64,000 nucleotides of DNA, from assembly GCF_964340395.1 (NCBI RefSeq), contig NC_135558.1, positions 6,293,001-6,357,000 on the forward strand, in the 5' to 3' direction. Source of the DNA: Glandiceps talaboti. Lineage: Eukaryota > Hemichordata > Enteropneusta > Spengelidae. How positions within the stretch are numbered: position 1 is the first letter of the stretch; each line of letters opens with the position of its first letter. Below the pieces are notes generated by a model that was given only the letters and a program-made list of their open reading frames with translations, was not told where the DNA came from and searched no databases. Below, piece after piece: positions 11,862-24,700 of the stretch. The position numbers and the translations under genes are program-made.

Positions 11862-14463
11862 CATGACGTGTTTTGGCGTCAAATACACGTTCTTATTACC
11901 TTTGAAATTGATTGCTCAAACATTATATCAGTTCTCAAAACTGTTAACTTACGTGTGATAGCTCGCGTTTTTTTCCCAACAACCGGGCGTACACACATGT
12001 ACACCGTCACATTAAAGTTATGGCCGCATGTATGATGTATTATGTAGTACGTAGAACACGATCCAACGGGTAAAGGTAATTAATCTAAAAAAACACACTA
12101 AAGTTTGATGCATCAATAACATTCATTATTGTGAAACTGGCCAGAATACTGAAATAAGATGGTACACTATACTGTCAGCATGAGCAAAATAGCTTTAGGA
12201 ACAAAAACATGGGGAAAAGTGGACACGTATATTTTTCCAATGGGTCAGTGCCACTTCAACTAGTGGTATCGGACCGGTCACGAGTGATGACTGAGGGCGC
12301 TAAAATGTCCCAGTATAATATGTATAACATATAGCACTTGAGTATGAAAATTAGCACTTTGAAAAATGTGCCCCTCCCCGATAATGGACATTCCCTAATA
12401 TATGATGTAAATGTCTGTGTCAATTCTTTGAGGAATATTGGATAGAAAGAAAACAACCCTTCAGTAGTGCAAGGTCCATTTCATTGACCGTATTCATTTT
12501 CAAGAGCCCAGCCAAATGATCCAGCCCGACGGTCCATCCCAATGGCCCACCCCACAGGTGCTCATGAAGTTGCTGTATCACAGAGAACTACACCAGTGAG
12601 GCCATTAGGCTGAACAGCAAGCTATGTATAGTAGCTCAAAGGTATGACATGCTTGGCCAACTACGATTTGGAGAACATAAACGTAAAACAACAATAAATT
12701 CTGTTGCTCACTCTTTGGCCTAATGGCCTCACTGTCATAGTTCTCGATGCTATAGCAACTTGACGAGCATCCGTGGCCCAACCCAACAGCCTAGCACAAT
12801 GGCTACCACTCTGCCCAACAGCTCATTCTTAACAGCTCAGCCCAGGTTTTAGGATATGTCATATGTCTAAAGACAAAGAAAGTACAAACCTCACAGAATT
12901 GACTATCATACTAAATTTTATTTATCTTAATTCAATATTACTTGTCTTTATAAGATACATAAGCACAATATACACAAATAATACATGGATCACCTTATTT
13001 GTAAGCTCCAATCACTGATAAGTACAACCAACGTATCTACACATTCTCACTTTAGAATTGCTACTTCTAAATTACATTGGATTGGATGAGATTGACTAGG
13101 TGTTACAAATGATTTCAGAGCACACCGATTGGCTAACTATGAGTATATGATTTGAATATGTTGGTCAAAGTTCAACTAACGAATAATTTTGAGATGAAAA
13201 TTTGATAACGAGGTGGAACAGTTATACATAAGTGTAGTTCTTAGTACTATCTTGTCTGCAGAGTATGAGTTTGATTTCCCATCTGACTATTAATAAGCAT
13301 ACGTTTGAAATCTATAACAGCATATTCAAGTACATTTTTCAGAAAACGGTTTTAAAATATCAACATTAAAGGGATACTATTGTCAACTTTTTGTATCTTT
13401 GTTGGGGAAAATTTAGATGCTTTAATTTACACAATTAATATTCTAGCCTCATTTTTTGTGTCATTGATTATAGATATTAGAGAAGTTTCTCCAATGTCTA
13501 AGATTTGACACCTGAATTATCATAATCTGGATAAAATACAAAATAAACTGGGATTGGAAACTGTATCATTTAACCTGGCAGGGATGTAGATAAGGGCAGG
13601 TAGCCGGCAACATTAACCGCCTACTCTGCGATGTTTTGCCGGCTACTTTTTTTAGGAATTTGTTTTAAAATTCTTTGTTTCAACCAATATATTTCCATTG
13701 GTCAGAGTCATAGGTCTCATTCCTAAATATTACAGCCAACTTTCCACAGTTTAACGACGACATTTAAAGTTGGATCCATCCCTGCCTGGGGGCCATTTTG
13801 TGTTCCAAGACATGTTATTATTTTGGAAACATCAGTTTCTCTTTAATATATTCTGACACACAAACTGTAAGAACCACAATCAGCTTTACATTACTATGCA
13901 AATATTACAAATCATTGAGATAATTCCTGAAATATTACAATAAGTTGAGAAGGCTATCCTCTTAACGTGTCTTTCTACTTGTGCAAGAAAAAGGATGCCA
14001 TCTCTACTCCCATGTATAACATACTAGTGTAGCAATCTACTAAACCTGTCATCCACTCATCTACTGAAAGACAAATCTTAAATAACAGAAATATTAAATT
14101 TTCAAATTCTCATACTTTTTGTAAACATGTTAAAATTTTGATCTTCAAAAAAAAAAAAAAGGGTACCTTACTCTAGAGGTAACTGCAAGTCGATCTATTT
14201 CAAAAACATCACTTCTTTATAACATGGTAACCTTGTATTGAATATTGCACAGAACCTGGATTTTGGATATAAATAAAGACTCATCTATGTTTATTCACTT
14301 CAACTTGATGTACATGTACTGGCAGTTATTCAGACAAACACTGAGATGTGAAAATGTTGCTTTTTTCTTGCAGGAGACGTATAGTAAACATCATCTTTAT
14401 CATGCGGACGCATCCGAGATAGAGTCCACAATTTTGCGCCGTGAGTTCTTCTTCATAAACTAG
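11301..14463 (+). CDS. Candidate small two-exon gene, 52 residues (speculative)
   Basis: A possible first exon, 11301-11369, starts at an ATG inside the CpG-richer island and ends ACG|GTATGA (MEKPPKLATRLLSTNVPQRR...). A possible second exon, 14374-14463, follows a strong acceptor (CTTTTTTCTTGCAG) and reads ETYSKHHLYHADASEIE... to a TAG. Phases agree (0/0), and both exons are richer in CpG than their surroundings. I do not recognise the product. A GTGAGT donor inside the second exon (14440-14445) means it could be an internal exon instead. Further exons, or no gene at all, are possible. The gene would converge on the STXBP1-like gene. Confidence 0.28.
11829..11861. repeat. (GT)n microsatellite
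   Basis: A near-perfect GT dinucleotide run. Confidence 0.95.
12557..12772. mobile_element. Foldback element with ~54-bp arms
   Basis: The left arm (12557-12610) includes AAGTTGCTGTATCACAGAG and CAGTGAGGCCATTAGGC. The right arm (12718-12772) is its inverted counterpart (GCCTAATGGCCTCACTG, then GCTATAGCAACTT), with about 80% identity by eye and a loop of about 107 bp. Degenerate GCCCAACAGC-like runs flank it. Confidence 0.6.
13574..13789. mobile_element. Possible TIR element, CCTGGCAGGGATG ends
   Basis: CCTGGCAGGGATG at the left end and CATCCCTGCCTGG at the right form terminal inverted repeats of about 13 bp. An inner inverted pair, GTAGCCGGCAA and TTGCCGGCTAC, lies near the left end. It is non-coding. 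Confidence 0.4.
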
Positions 14464-15074
14464 TAAACTAATCTACACAATTACAAGCGTATGTACAAAT
14501 TCAGAATTATCTTTTTACATTTACATATATCAATATAAGATCAAGCCAAAGCCGTTAGTAAAATCTATTGAAATCAACTATATTTTCAAATTGCATGATG
14601 TAGAGAGAAAAAGTAGTAATTACGCTTTACAACCGAAATGAGGTGATAAAAGAACCCTACTGTTATCTATCATTTTATCCACACCTACAACAAACAAATT
14701 GTTATATTTTCACAAGACAAAATGGTAAGTGTTATGATTTTTATTGCTCCCACCATGATTAAAGCTAAGAAGAAATCTCTCTGTAGTTTTCACAAATAAT
14801 CAGTTTGTTTCACCGTACACCTCTTCTCACACACAAAACTATGACTATGAAACACATAAACCTAACTACCACACAAGCCAGACTCTTACAGATGTATATA
14901 CACCATAGATATCAACCTGATAGTGGATGATTTTCACTCTTTATATTATTTTGGGGAGTCCTGTTTTAAACATTGCTTGTGATTTGAAATTGATAATATT
15001 CTGATTTAAGTTTAGTATGTGTAGAAAATGGCATTCATCCATCGATGAAAAACACATCAGACCACCAAATATCT

Positions 15075-15174
15075 AGACTCTAAGATACATCATGTCACTC
15101 TGCCCTCACTGGCCTCCTATGAGAGTTGTTGACCGATGTGTGAGGGCGCCCTGTCATGACGTACCTTACAGACT
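15075..15174. mobile_element. Foldback element, AGTCTGTAAGGTA family, copy 1
   Basis: The left arm (AGACTCTAAGATACATCATG, then CTGCCCTCAC) pairs with the right arm (GTGAGGGCGCCCTGTCATGA, then CGTACCTTACAGACT), giving arms of about 35 bp. The copy at 25794-25894 has the same arms and a related loop, so this is a dispersed mini-element rather than a chance hairpin. Confidence 0.7.
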
Positions 15175-15284
15175 ACCAAATACCATACTAGAAAATTGCT
15201 GAAACTATAGTAACCACAATCTTCAGACTGCTGTGGCTTATTTCAGGGTCACCACATCCATCCACACAAGTGCTATTTTCATAT

Positions 15285-15420
15285 CCATATACAACATAAT
15301 GCTATGTACGATGTAATATAATTCTTCATTTGCATGCACAACATAACACTATGTACGACATGAAATAACACTTCATGTACATGCACAACATACTGCTATG
15401 TACAACATGACATAACTCTC
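15285..15420. repeat. ~58-bp imperfect tandem repeat, 2-3 copies
   Basis: Repeated blocks contain ACAACATA, then CTATGTACGA, then an ATTCTTCAT or ACTTCATG tract. Confidence 0.6.
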
Positions 15421-16237
15421 AATGGCCTTGTATACTAGAAATGTGTAGATGGTATATACTTTGGGACATATAAGTCATATAATTTACATGAAACCACAGA
15501 ATTTACATCTTTTTACCAGAACACACAAACTGCATATTTTTCTGTAGAATTTGGTTTGAACTAGTTAGATCCAGTCTGAACAAGTCAGAACTGGAACAAA
15601 CTGGCAGGAAAAAATTTACATTTTTATTACTGAACCAAGTAATATGGAGTGACAGGAATACATGTGGTAAGTGTTGTAACAATTTGATGTACATGTATGA
15701 TGTACTGGTATTTTTGCACAAATTCACAAATCACCCAAAAAAAACGAAATTGGTGATTTGCATTTCCTTCAAATCCTACACCCTGTTGTTTTTCACATAT
15801 CACCTCATGGCATTGTCAAAGTTTCAAAAACATTCTTATGTGACCAGATCATACATCAGTCCGATCATTTGCTACAATGGTATAGTCTATCTGAAAAAAA
15901 AATTGGTTTAAATAAGATAACCTTGTCAGAACATACACCCTGGCAACCCCTTTATTACAATGGTATTGTCCCATGAACTTGTGACCTGTCATTGGTCATT
16001 CAAGCTGTATGACACAAACCTGTGCAGGATTCTCACAGACTTAGTGCCATAACTCAACTCTTTGTCTCTTGTTTGAATACAACAAATTTTATCAGCAGCT
16101 CCTTGGTAGTGCATACAACTTAGTAGTCTCAGAGTAAGAAATAGGACATTGGAGGAAAGAAAGCTAGAACCCATACTACCGTTGGTCTAAATTGAGCTGT
16201 GAGGTAAAGGAACCGTATTTGATGCCTGTGAAGAACT

Positions 16238-18051
16238 TCAACTGTTACTTAGATCTCTCAAATCACTCAGAAAGCCTTCTGGAGTCATTATATGGGTGGA
16301 ACCTGCAAGATAAAATTCAAACTTCACTGCCAAATATTCTCTAGGTATTCTCTGAAGAATAATCCTGAAGATATTTATACAGGAATGAAAACTTTGATGT
16401 ATGACAGTTCATTTTAGACATAACCTTACCACTGTCAACTGTTTATGCAACTATTACATGTATTAGATTCAGCATAAAATCATACATAATTACTAAATGA
16501 ATAACACAAAAATCCTAATAATAAACTAAACTGCAAACAGAAATCCAACTTACCAATAACAACTTCCCATTTCTTGCCTCCCTTCTGTTCATTTGTGGTT
16601 TCATAAGCGCACCTCATTTCAGAGAAGCTGACACCCCCTATGATGAATACAATCAACCTAGGTCCACTCTTGTGTTCTTGATGACCACGGTTATGCCATT
16701 GTCCATATCTAGCACTGTTTACAACACAATCAAGGTGAAAATACATGTGAAAATTATAGTTACAAAAGACTCAAAGCAAATACTGATCAATATGCTCCAC
16801 TACAAGGGATTATATGAGCTTCTCAGGCTCTCTTCCCTTTCTTGCCACGGTTAATTTACAACCATTCCAATCATGTTAAATCATATTACAAATATGTTCA
16901 AAAGAGAGTTTCTCTAAACATTTAAAAGTATCTGTCATGTTGTAGCTTGTAGTCTGGGTTGGCTTCCCAAAGAGGAGAAAGGGGGATAGAGTGGTACAGG
17001 TAATGGATGTCAGCTTTGGTAGTGCATCTGTTTAGAGGTCAGAGGGTTCCAGATTTGAGTCCCGGCTCTGACCGATTTCTCTCCTTCTCTGTTTATTACA
17101 CAAGGGTTCTCCAACCAAAAACATAGGACTATAATAGGGAAACTATGCAAGGTTTACCAGATTTCCTATCTCTGATACTAGGATTCCATAATCTTAGCAA
17201 AACTACAGAGGAAAGTAATATATGTACCTTCTTGCTGCAGAGGAAGTGTATGTTGGTCCAGCAGCTCTACCAGCTAAGTAGGGAAACAATTTAGGATCCA
17301 GCTTCTCTGTGATTGCATACTGTTAGACAAAGAAAAACAAATTTAGTCATTATGATAAGGTTTATTTGTTCTTGGCAATCCCACAAATATCAAACTTTTG
17401 GACTGTTTTTTTACAACAGATTTCTCTCTCTGTATTTAATGACACAATGATGGCATGTCAAGTTGTGAAAGTTGAACTGGTTGTACAAATTGTAGATTCT
17501 GTGCAAAGTATACAATATTGGTTCAGTTCTTTGATTATGTATGTATATATATATCTGCATTACATCTACTTCTATATTGTGTAAACATCCAACAAGGATT
17601 ATCATCACACTGATGTAACACTGGCGGTGTCCTTTAAATCTCACAAGTATTCAGGTAAGCACTATCTCTGGGATCGGTGATATCGATACTGGTGATGGCA
17701 CATTTGAGTATTACCATGACTTGACACCATTTTTACCTCCATAATATCCTTGACAACTGGTGTCCACCTAGACATCTGGTATGTGTGCTCAGTGATTCTT
17801 TCCTTACGTTCCATGTGTTTGGATTTGCGGCCCCTTCCAGTCTGAAAATAACATTGAAAGTACAGGAATTCAAGAATTTTTTACCATCACCCCTTTACAT
17901 ATGTACAAGATATATGGATGTTGAGTTTTCCAAACAGTCTCTGTGATATTGTACAAAACATATTTCTATTACTGGTATGTGACAATATGCAATACTTATA
18001 ATTATATTATTAATGGAATGAAATGGGTTGAGATCAGAGAGACAGATACTG

Positions 18052-18098
<47 letters not shown>

Positions 18099-18744
18099 GA
18101 CAATAGACAGACAGACAGACAGACAGACAGAGACAATATTGAGTTACTAGCTCCTTCTGATGACATCCAATAAAATCAAACTGCCACATAGAAATATCAC
18201 TTTCTATTTAAATATTCAATATTTACTAGCAGTACAGAGGTATGTACAAAGTTTGCTACAAACAAACAAACAAACAAACAAACAACCAGTAAACCAAGAC
18301 TTCATGTCCCTGGCTACATCTTTCCACCCCTTAAAATGATTGCTCCCCTCCTTCAATTTGTATACCTGTCACCATCATTGTACAACTTACATCTTGTATA
18401 ACCTGTACTCCAAGCTGAGACATATTAGGAATAATGCATTTCTCTTGATCAGGAATCTGTGCATGTTGGATCAGTTTGGCCAGGTTCTCTTCACTGATGC
18501 CTAAATCAATCAAAATAAAAATAATATATCAGTGTCACTTCTTTAGATTAATCTGAAACTTTCTTTGTGCTTATCACTGTTCAAATTAAGCCACTGTTTT
18601 GAGAAAGATTTCATAGTAATGACTCCATCTTGCATATCACACACATGAAAAAAAAACAACCTATGTATACATACACCCATAAATACACACACACATGCAT
18701 ATCCATCCATCCACATGCACAGACACAGACAAACACACATACAC

Positions 18745-18785
<41 letters not shown>

Positions 18786-21700
18786 TATACAAATGTGCAC
18801 AGATTAACACATGTGAATGTTAACTGTGTTAATCATATAGGGTCTGAATTAATAATACAGGGTCTACAATAGCCCTGGTTGTTATACTTACCAGACTTGC
18901 TAATAATGTAAAGTAAAATGATGCGTATCTTGTCATAGGCAGTAACATTAGAATCCAGTAATATAGGTACAATATTTCTCATCTGATCTCTTATCTTTTC
19001 ACCATCCACATCAGTACCCATTGCCAAGTCCTGCCAGACAAAAATCATTAACAAATTATAGTAATTAATATTGGTGACACAAATTTATTTCTGGCTATCT
19101 CTGAAACCTGCACAAGCTGTGCGTAACTGAGATATTATTTTTTTGATCAGACAACTAACAATATTTACTAAAAATTGTCAAAATACCAATAAATAGACAT
19201 GTACCCTGGACTACTGCTAATTTGCAAGTCTAGATACAATGTTTAGTAGTCTACATTGTATGTGCCCCACACTACTGCTAATTTCAAGTCCTAAACATGT
19301 ATTCAACTCATACCCAGTCTATCAAGTTGACATATTTTCTCACCTGTTCAACTTTACATAGCTTATCTATGTATCCCTGGTAGTGTTTCATACAATCTTC
19401 TGCCAAGTGTAGGTGAGTTGCATACTGTCAACAAAAGGTAATACCGATATTACACACAGTAGGGTCTGAATGAATGATCTAGCATTTCCTTGAATAACGT
19501 GTTTTGTTTTACAACATGTGATCAAACTAACCTAAGGAATTCTTATCAATCATAAAGTTTAATTTCTTTCTCTGATTGTACATCTGGCTATCAAAATGGT
19601 TGCTCGACATTGTCTGTTAGTGTGTGTGTGTGTGTGTGTGTGCGTGTGCGTGCATGCGTTTTTTCCATGTGTGAGTGTATAGTTCAGGTTTTCCATTGTT
19701 TTCCAAATGGTCTCGCTGTTGTTTTTTTCTTCCTATCAGATGTACAGCCATTACAGATTGGAAGAATAGTTTTATATTGTCTTAAGTTGATGTCAGTTTC
19801 CTCATCCACTATTTCTAGCGAGACTTCACGATTTTCGCGATTTTATTATTATTTTTCTTGAATATGTAAAAAAAAGTTTAGGATCGGTGTGAAAAATGAG
19901 GTGGGGTTGGGTAACCAGAACCAAACAACTTTTTTTATTTGGCCTTATCACTTTGTCTGTCTATTTAATGAAAACACTAGCTATGTAGTACATACCTTGC
20001 TGAGTTCTTTCTGATACTGTGGCATCTTCTTCAACATTTGTGACAAATCACGTACTGTAGTTTTATCTCCAGTTGATACCATTCTCTTGTTTTCAGCAAA
20101 ACTTTTCAACATTTTGGTCACTTGTCTGTAAATAATGTAAGCAAATAAATAATGTAAAATAAAAATAACAGAAACCACTTCTTGGAAAATACAGCCAATG
20201 ATACTGATGCTCCAATGAACCAATAATAACACTGCCACTCTATTTTACATATTTGAGTTTATATGACTAACAGACCCTCCAGTACATTCCAACCAAGCAC
20301 CTTGGCAGTCAACCCATTAGTTAGTTTGAGATTTGATAAACACTTACTGAGAGACTACAGCAATATGTTGATGTCTGAGATTGACCCACAGGTCATCAGA
20401 TTCATCCAATAGTATCTCTTTCTCTGCCATCTCTCTACCACTGGTTGTTTCATACCTGGAACAAACCATACAGATTGTAATTCAAACATATTAAGAAAAT
20501 GTCACCATGGTTATCAAAAATCCATCTCCAAAAATCTGGCAACCTTGATATTCTGAAAACGCTCATATGTGTCATTATATAACCACTGCAGTCTGTGTTA
20601 TAGTGCTGTAATACAACTTTGGGTTTAACATTTAGTCAGAAGCTAGCTATGGGAAAAGGCTGGTCATGGAGTAATCACAGGTTGTTCTATTCTTCTAAGC
20701 ATGTCACTTGGATGGTTCTACCAACCTAGTATCTATCAAGCACACTGTACACTGTACCATCACTGCACAGCAGACAGTTTGTTTAATACTAAGGTAGCAT
20801 TTATACTTACTTGTACACATCATTTTCTATTGGAAGTAGATCATAGGCCATAGCTTGGAATGTCAGTTCATGTAGTAATGGTGACACAGGGTCAAAGCCT
20901 CTATCCAGAATCAATAGCTGTGAACGGTGTTTCTCTGGTCCCTATAATAGAAATACATCAAACAAACCTTGATGAGACATGACATGGGGGAGGGAGGGGT
21001 TTAAATTATGGTTTGGACATGACATACCATTAGTAGATCGATTAAAATCTAGATTTTCAAACATCCCTGTGCTTTGACACCTCCCTATTCCATGCAAGCT
21101 GTGGGGTGGAGTTTGAATGAGTCTGAGTCAGGTACACTAAGGTGAAATAGACGAAATAGAGTGGGGCTGGGCTATATGGGGTGGTGGGGTTGGAGGTGGA
21201 GGGGTTTGGCTGGGATGGATGCTACTAGGATGGCTGGGACTAGGCTATATGTGGTGGTTTGGGGTTGGAGGTGGAGGGGGTTTGACTGGGATGGATGCTA
21301 CTAGGATGGCTGGGACTTGGCTATATGGGGTGGTTTGGGGTTGGAGGTGGAGGGGGTTTGACTGGGATGGGTGATACTAGGATGGCTGGGACTAGGCTAT
21401 ATGGGGTGGTTTGGGGTTGGAGGTGGATGGGGTTTGACTGGGATGGGTGCTACTAGGATGGCTGGGACTAGGCTATATGGGGTGGTTTGGGGTTGGAGGT
21501 GGAGGGGGTTTGACTGGGATGGATGCTATTAGGATGGCTGGGACTAGGCTATATGGGGTGGTTTGGGATTGGAGGTGGAGGGGGTTTGACTGGGATGGAT
21601 GCTATTAGGATGGCTGGGACTGGGCTATATGGGGTGGTTTGGGGTTGGAGGTGGAGGGGGTTTGACTGGGATGGATGCTATTAGGATGGCTGGGACTAGG

Positions 21701-24700
21701 CTATATGGGGTGGTTTGGGATTGGAGGTGGAGGGGGTTTGACTGGGATGGATGCTATTAGGATGGCTGGGACTGGGCTATATGGGGTGGTTTGGGGTTGG
21801 AGGTGGAGGGGGTTTGACTGGGATAGGTGCTACTAGTATGGCTGGGACTAGGCTATATGGGGTGGTTTGGGGTTGGAGGTGGAGGGGGTTTGACTGGGAT
21901 GGATGCTATTAGGATGGCTGGGACTAGGCTATATGGGGTGGTTTGGGGTTGGAGGTGGAGGGGGTTTGGCTGGGATGGGTGCTACTAGGATGGGTGGGGC
22001 TGAGCTATATGGGGTGGTTTGGGGTTGGAGGTGGAGGGTGTTTGAATGGGATGGCTGCTATTAGGATGAGTGGAAAGGTAAAGAATTTGTAGGGCAGTTT
22101 GAGATGAGGTGAGGTTAGATTGGCGTACTAAGGTTGGATAGGGTTAAGTTGGTTGTGATTGGAAAGAAAGAAATGGGGTTAGGTGGAATCAAGACTCGAA
22201 TTCCATGGGATTGGTCAGATGATTTCAGAGACAAATACAGACAGAGACAGAGACACAGACTGAGACATAAGTAGTTCCTTACCTCTCCCATAGTTGGTTC
22301 ATCAGCTTTATATGCATCCAGTTTACTCTGTACCATCTGTGCCAATTCAGCTGTCTTCTCAAACTCTGCACGGTATCTCAATGATGGGTACTCTCCAAGA
22401 GATGCACACAGAGTGGCTATTTGTTCAGCAAGCTTTTCCATTTGAATATTACGACCTGCAACTCTGGACTGACAGTAGAATGTCTTGAAGGATTCTGGGG
22501 AGTCCAAAGAAAACACCTGAAAAGGAAAACATTTTAGAACGAAACTACTTAGTTCTTTTAATGAAAAAAACATACATACTTTAAAGTAAATATATAAAGC
22601 AATCTGCAATTACCTACTTCATGTATTAACAATTCAAACACTGACTTCTGTTTGGGATTTAACATTTCATAAGTAAAGCAAACATGTGATTACCACAATT
22701 GTATCATAGATAAAGCTGCATTGCTAGTCTGTTATGTTGGTTGCCTAAGGTTGATGTCTTCTCTCACACACAAAAACAACTGATTTAGTTACCTGTGCTT
22801 CATACGGCAGGAATGCTATGTTGATTTCTTTCACTGTCTTCATAACTTTAGCTGCTTGTGATTTACATATCTCATTGAATAGATCATCAGGACATACTGT
22901 AATTGTAAAAACAAAAGGTAAGATACTTCCTTATTATGGTATTGAGGGCGCACAACTTGATAAAATAAATACCAAATCCTCAACAGTCACTGTTCTGATC
23001 TAACAAACATTATTCTACATCCTTAACATATGGCCAGATTTCAAATGGCAACCGTGCTTCACTAAAATGAATATTTCCACCATTGCACAACATCATAAAC
23101 AAGTTCTATTTTTTTGTTCACTCAGAAGAAATTTTTTGATTGTGAGTAGAAATTTTCATTACTAAGTTCATTTTTAATATACAGAAGTTACAATATAGGT
23201 TTTACTTTTTTGACCTGCACATTCTTTTACCTTTGACTGTACAGATGATAAATTTCTACATTTACCTTCAGTAAAGAATATATGTGCAGCCCTATACATG
23301 TAACTATGTGATAAATTACTATATTACCTTCAGTAAAGAATATATGTGCGGCCCTATACATGTAACTGTGGTAGTCTTTGAAGTCATTAATCAGCTGGCG
23401 TACAGACTGGAAAAAATAAAACAAAATATTACTTGGATTTTTGTAATTAAATACAATCAATCATTATTTGCTAGATAGAGGGGAACACTCACATATGAAA
23501 GTCTTTCAGCAACAATGATATATTAATATTTTGGACTTATTGTATACATCAGATAATGTGCATATTGGGGCCATGTAAAGATTTCAGTGAACAAAACCAC
23601 AGACTCAAATGTATAATGGGAAACATAAAATCACTATTTAGGTGAAAAAAAATAATTGTGTTTCCGATAACATGGTCCCAGAAAATAGGGTAGGTAGGCC
23701 GGGACTTCATTTTATTTTATCTTTTTAATGCTGGGGAAAGAAGCAGATGTGCATGAACGTCAAGAAGAATAAAAAGAATTTCTTTATCTTTTTTTTGAAA
23801 TGTTTAGAAAATGTTTAGGGTCAGCAGTTTAAACTAGGGTTGGTCGGGTTATCGGCAACACACAACTTTTTTTTTTCATATTGCCTTATTGAAAATATGA
23901 AATATGTGAATCAAAATTATTTATTTGCTAATAAATCAAAATAATGTGAATTCAAACTATTTTCTTTTTTTGTACATATAATTAAACTTTAGAGATAAAG
24001 TATATAAACTATTTCCCTCCAATGTTTTTGCTAAGGTCTGGGAACCATGGTAACAGAGGAGGGAAATTTAGTAAAATTTGCAAAGTTTTCCATACCATGT
24101 ACCTTAATTTTGGTGGCGTGAACCCTGGTAAAATATGAGGACAACTCTGAGGTCGACTTTACCTACTTAATACTGCCCTTACAAAAACAGTGCCCTCAAT
24201 TAGCCCAAAATTAATACTCAGTTCTCTGTGCAAAAAGTTATCAAAGAAATTAACCAACTATTTGAGAGTGAAAGCTGCAAGAAGTGGCTGTACTTACTTT
24301 CTCCTGTGGTGTCAGTAGGTAGACGGCTTCCATTGATGGTAGTGGTTCACGACGTTTACTTATGTCTTCCACGACTGTAACACAAAATTAGTCACTTGAT
24401 ATGTCATTTTACTAATCAAAGGTGCCATTACCTCAATATCAAATCATTATATTTTTTTTTTTAAATCAATGATGAAAGAAATTATTACCATTATCGATTA
24501 TTTCTGCCTAATTTTGAAATTTGTAACAACAAAATCTTATACACACAATCATGAAAACTTGAATAGAGGTACGGTTATGATTTCCTAATTTTGTCTGTTT
24601 GTTGTCAGAGAAATGTCTCACACAAAAATATTGCTACAGTGTCTATTCTGATGCAAACTGTGACAGCTCTCTATCATCTCTCACTGAGGGAGACACAGCA

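Larger units (their letters stand above)
12900..16237 (-). other. 3' UTR or downstream flank of the STXBP1-like gene
   Basis: No supported coding exon lies on the - strand here. Candidate - strand AATAAA signals (TTTATT on +) lie at 15951-15956, giving a short UTR, and 12917-12922, giving a UTR of about 3.3 kb. The stretch carries foldback elements at 13574 and 15075 and a ~58-bp tandem repeat at about 15285-15420. It also contains the second exon of the speculative + strand gene. Confidence 0.4.

Noticed and set aside
17009-17070. A functional tRNA gene
   Set aside because: A- and B-box-like sequence is present but no acceptor-stem pairing or clear anticodon arm can be drawn.
22115-22609. 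A 164-codon - strand frame taken as a single exon
   Set aside because: Only 22283-22516 is coding; both ends of the frame are intron read-through beyond clear splice sites.
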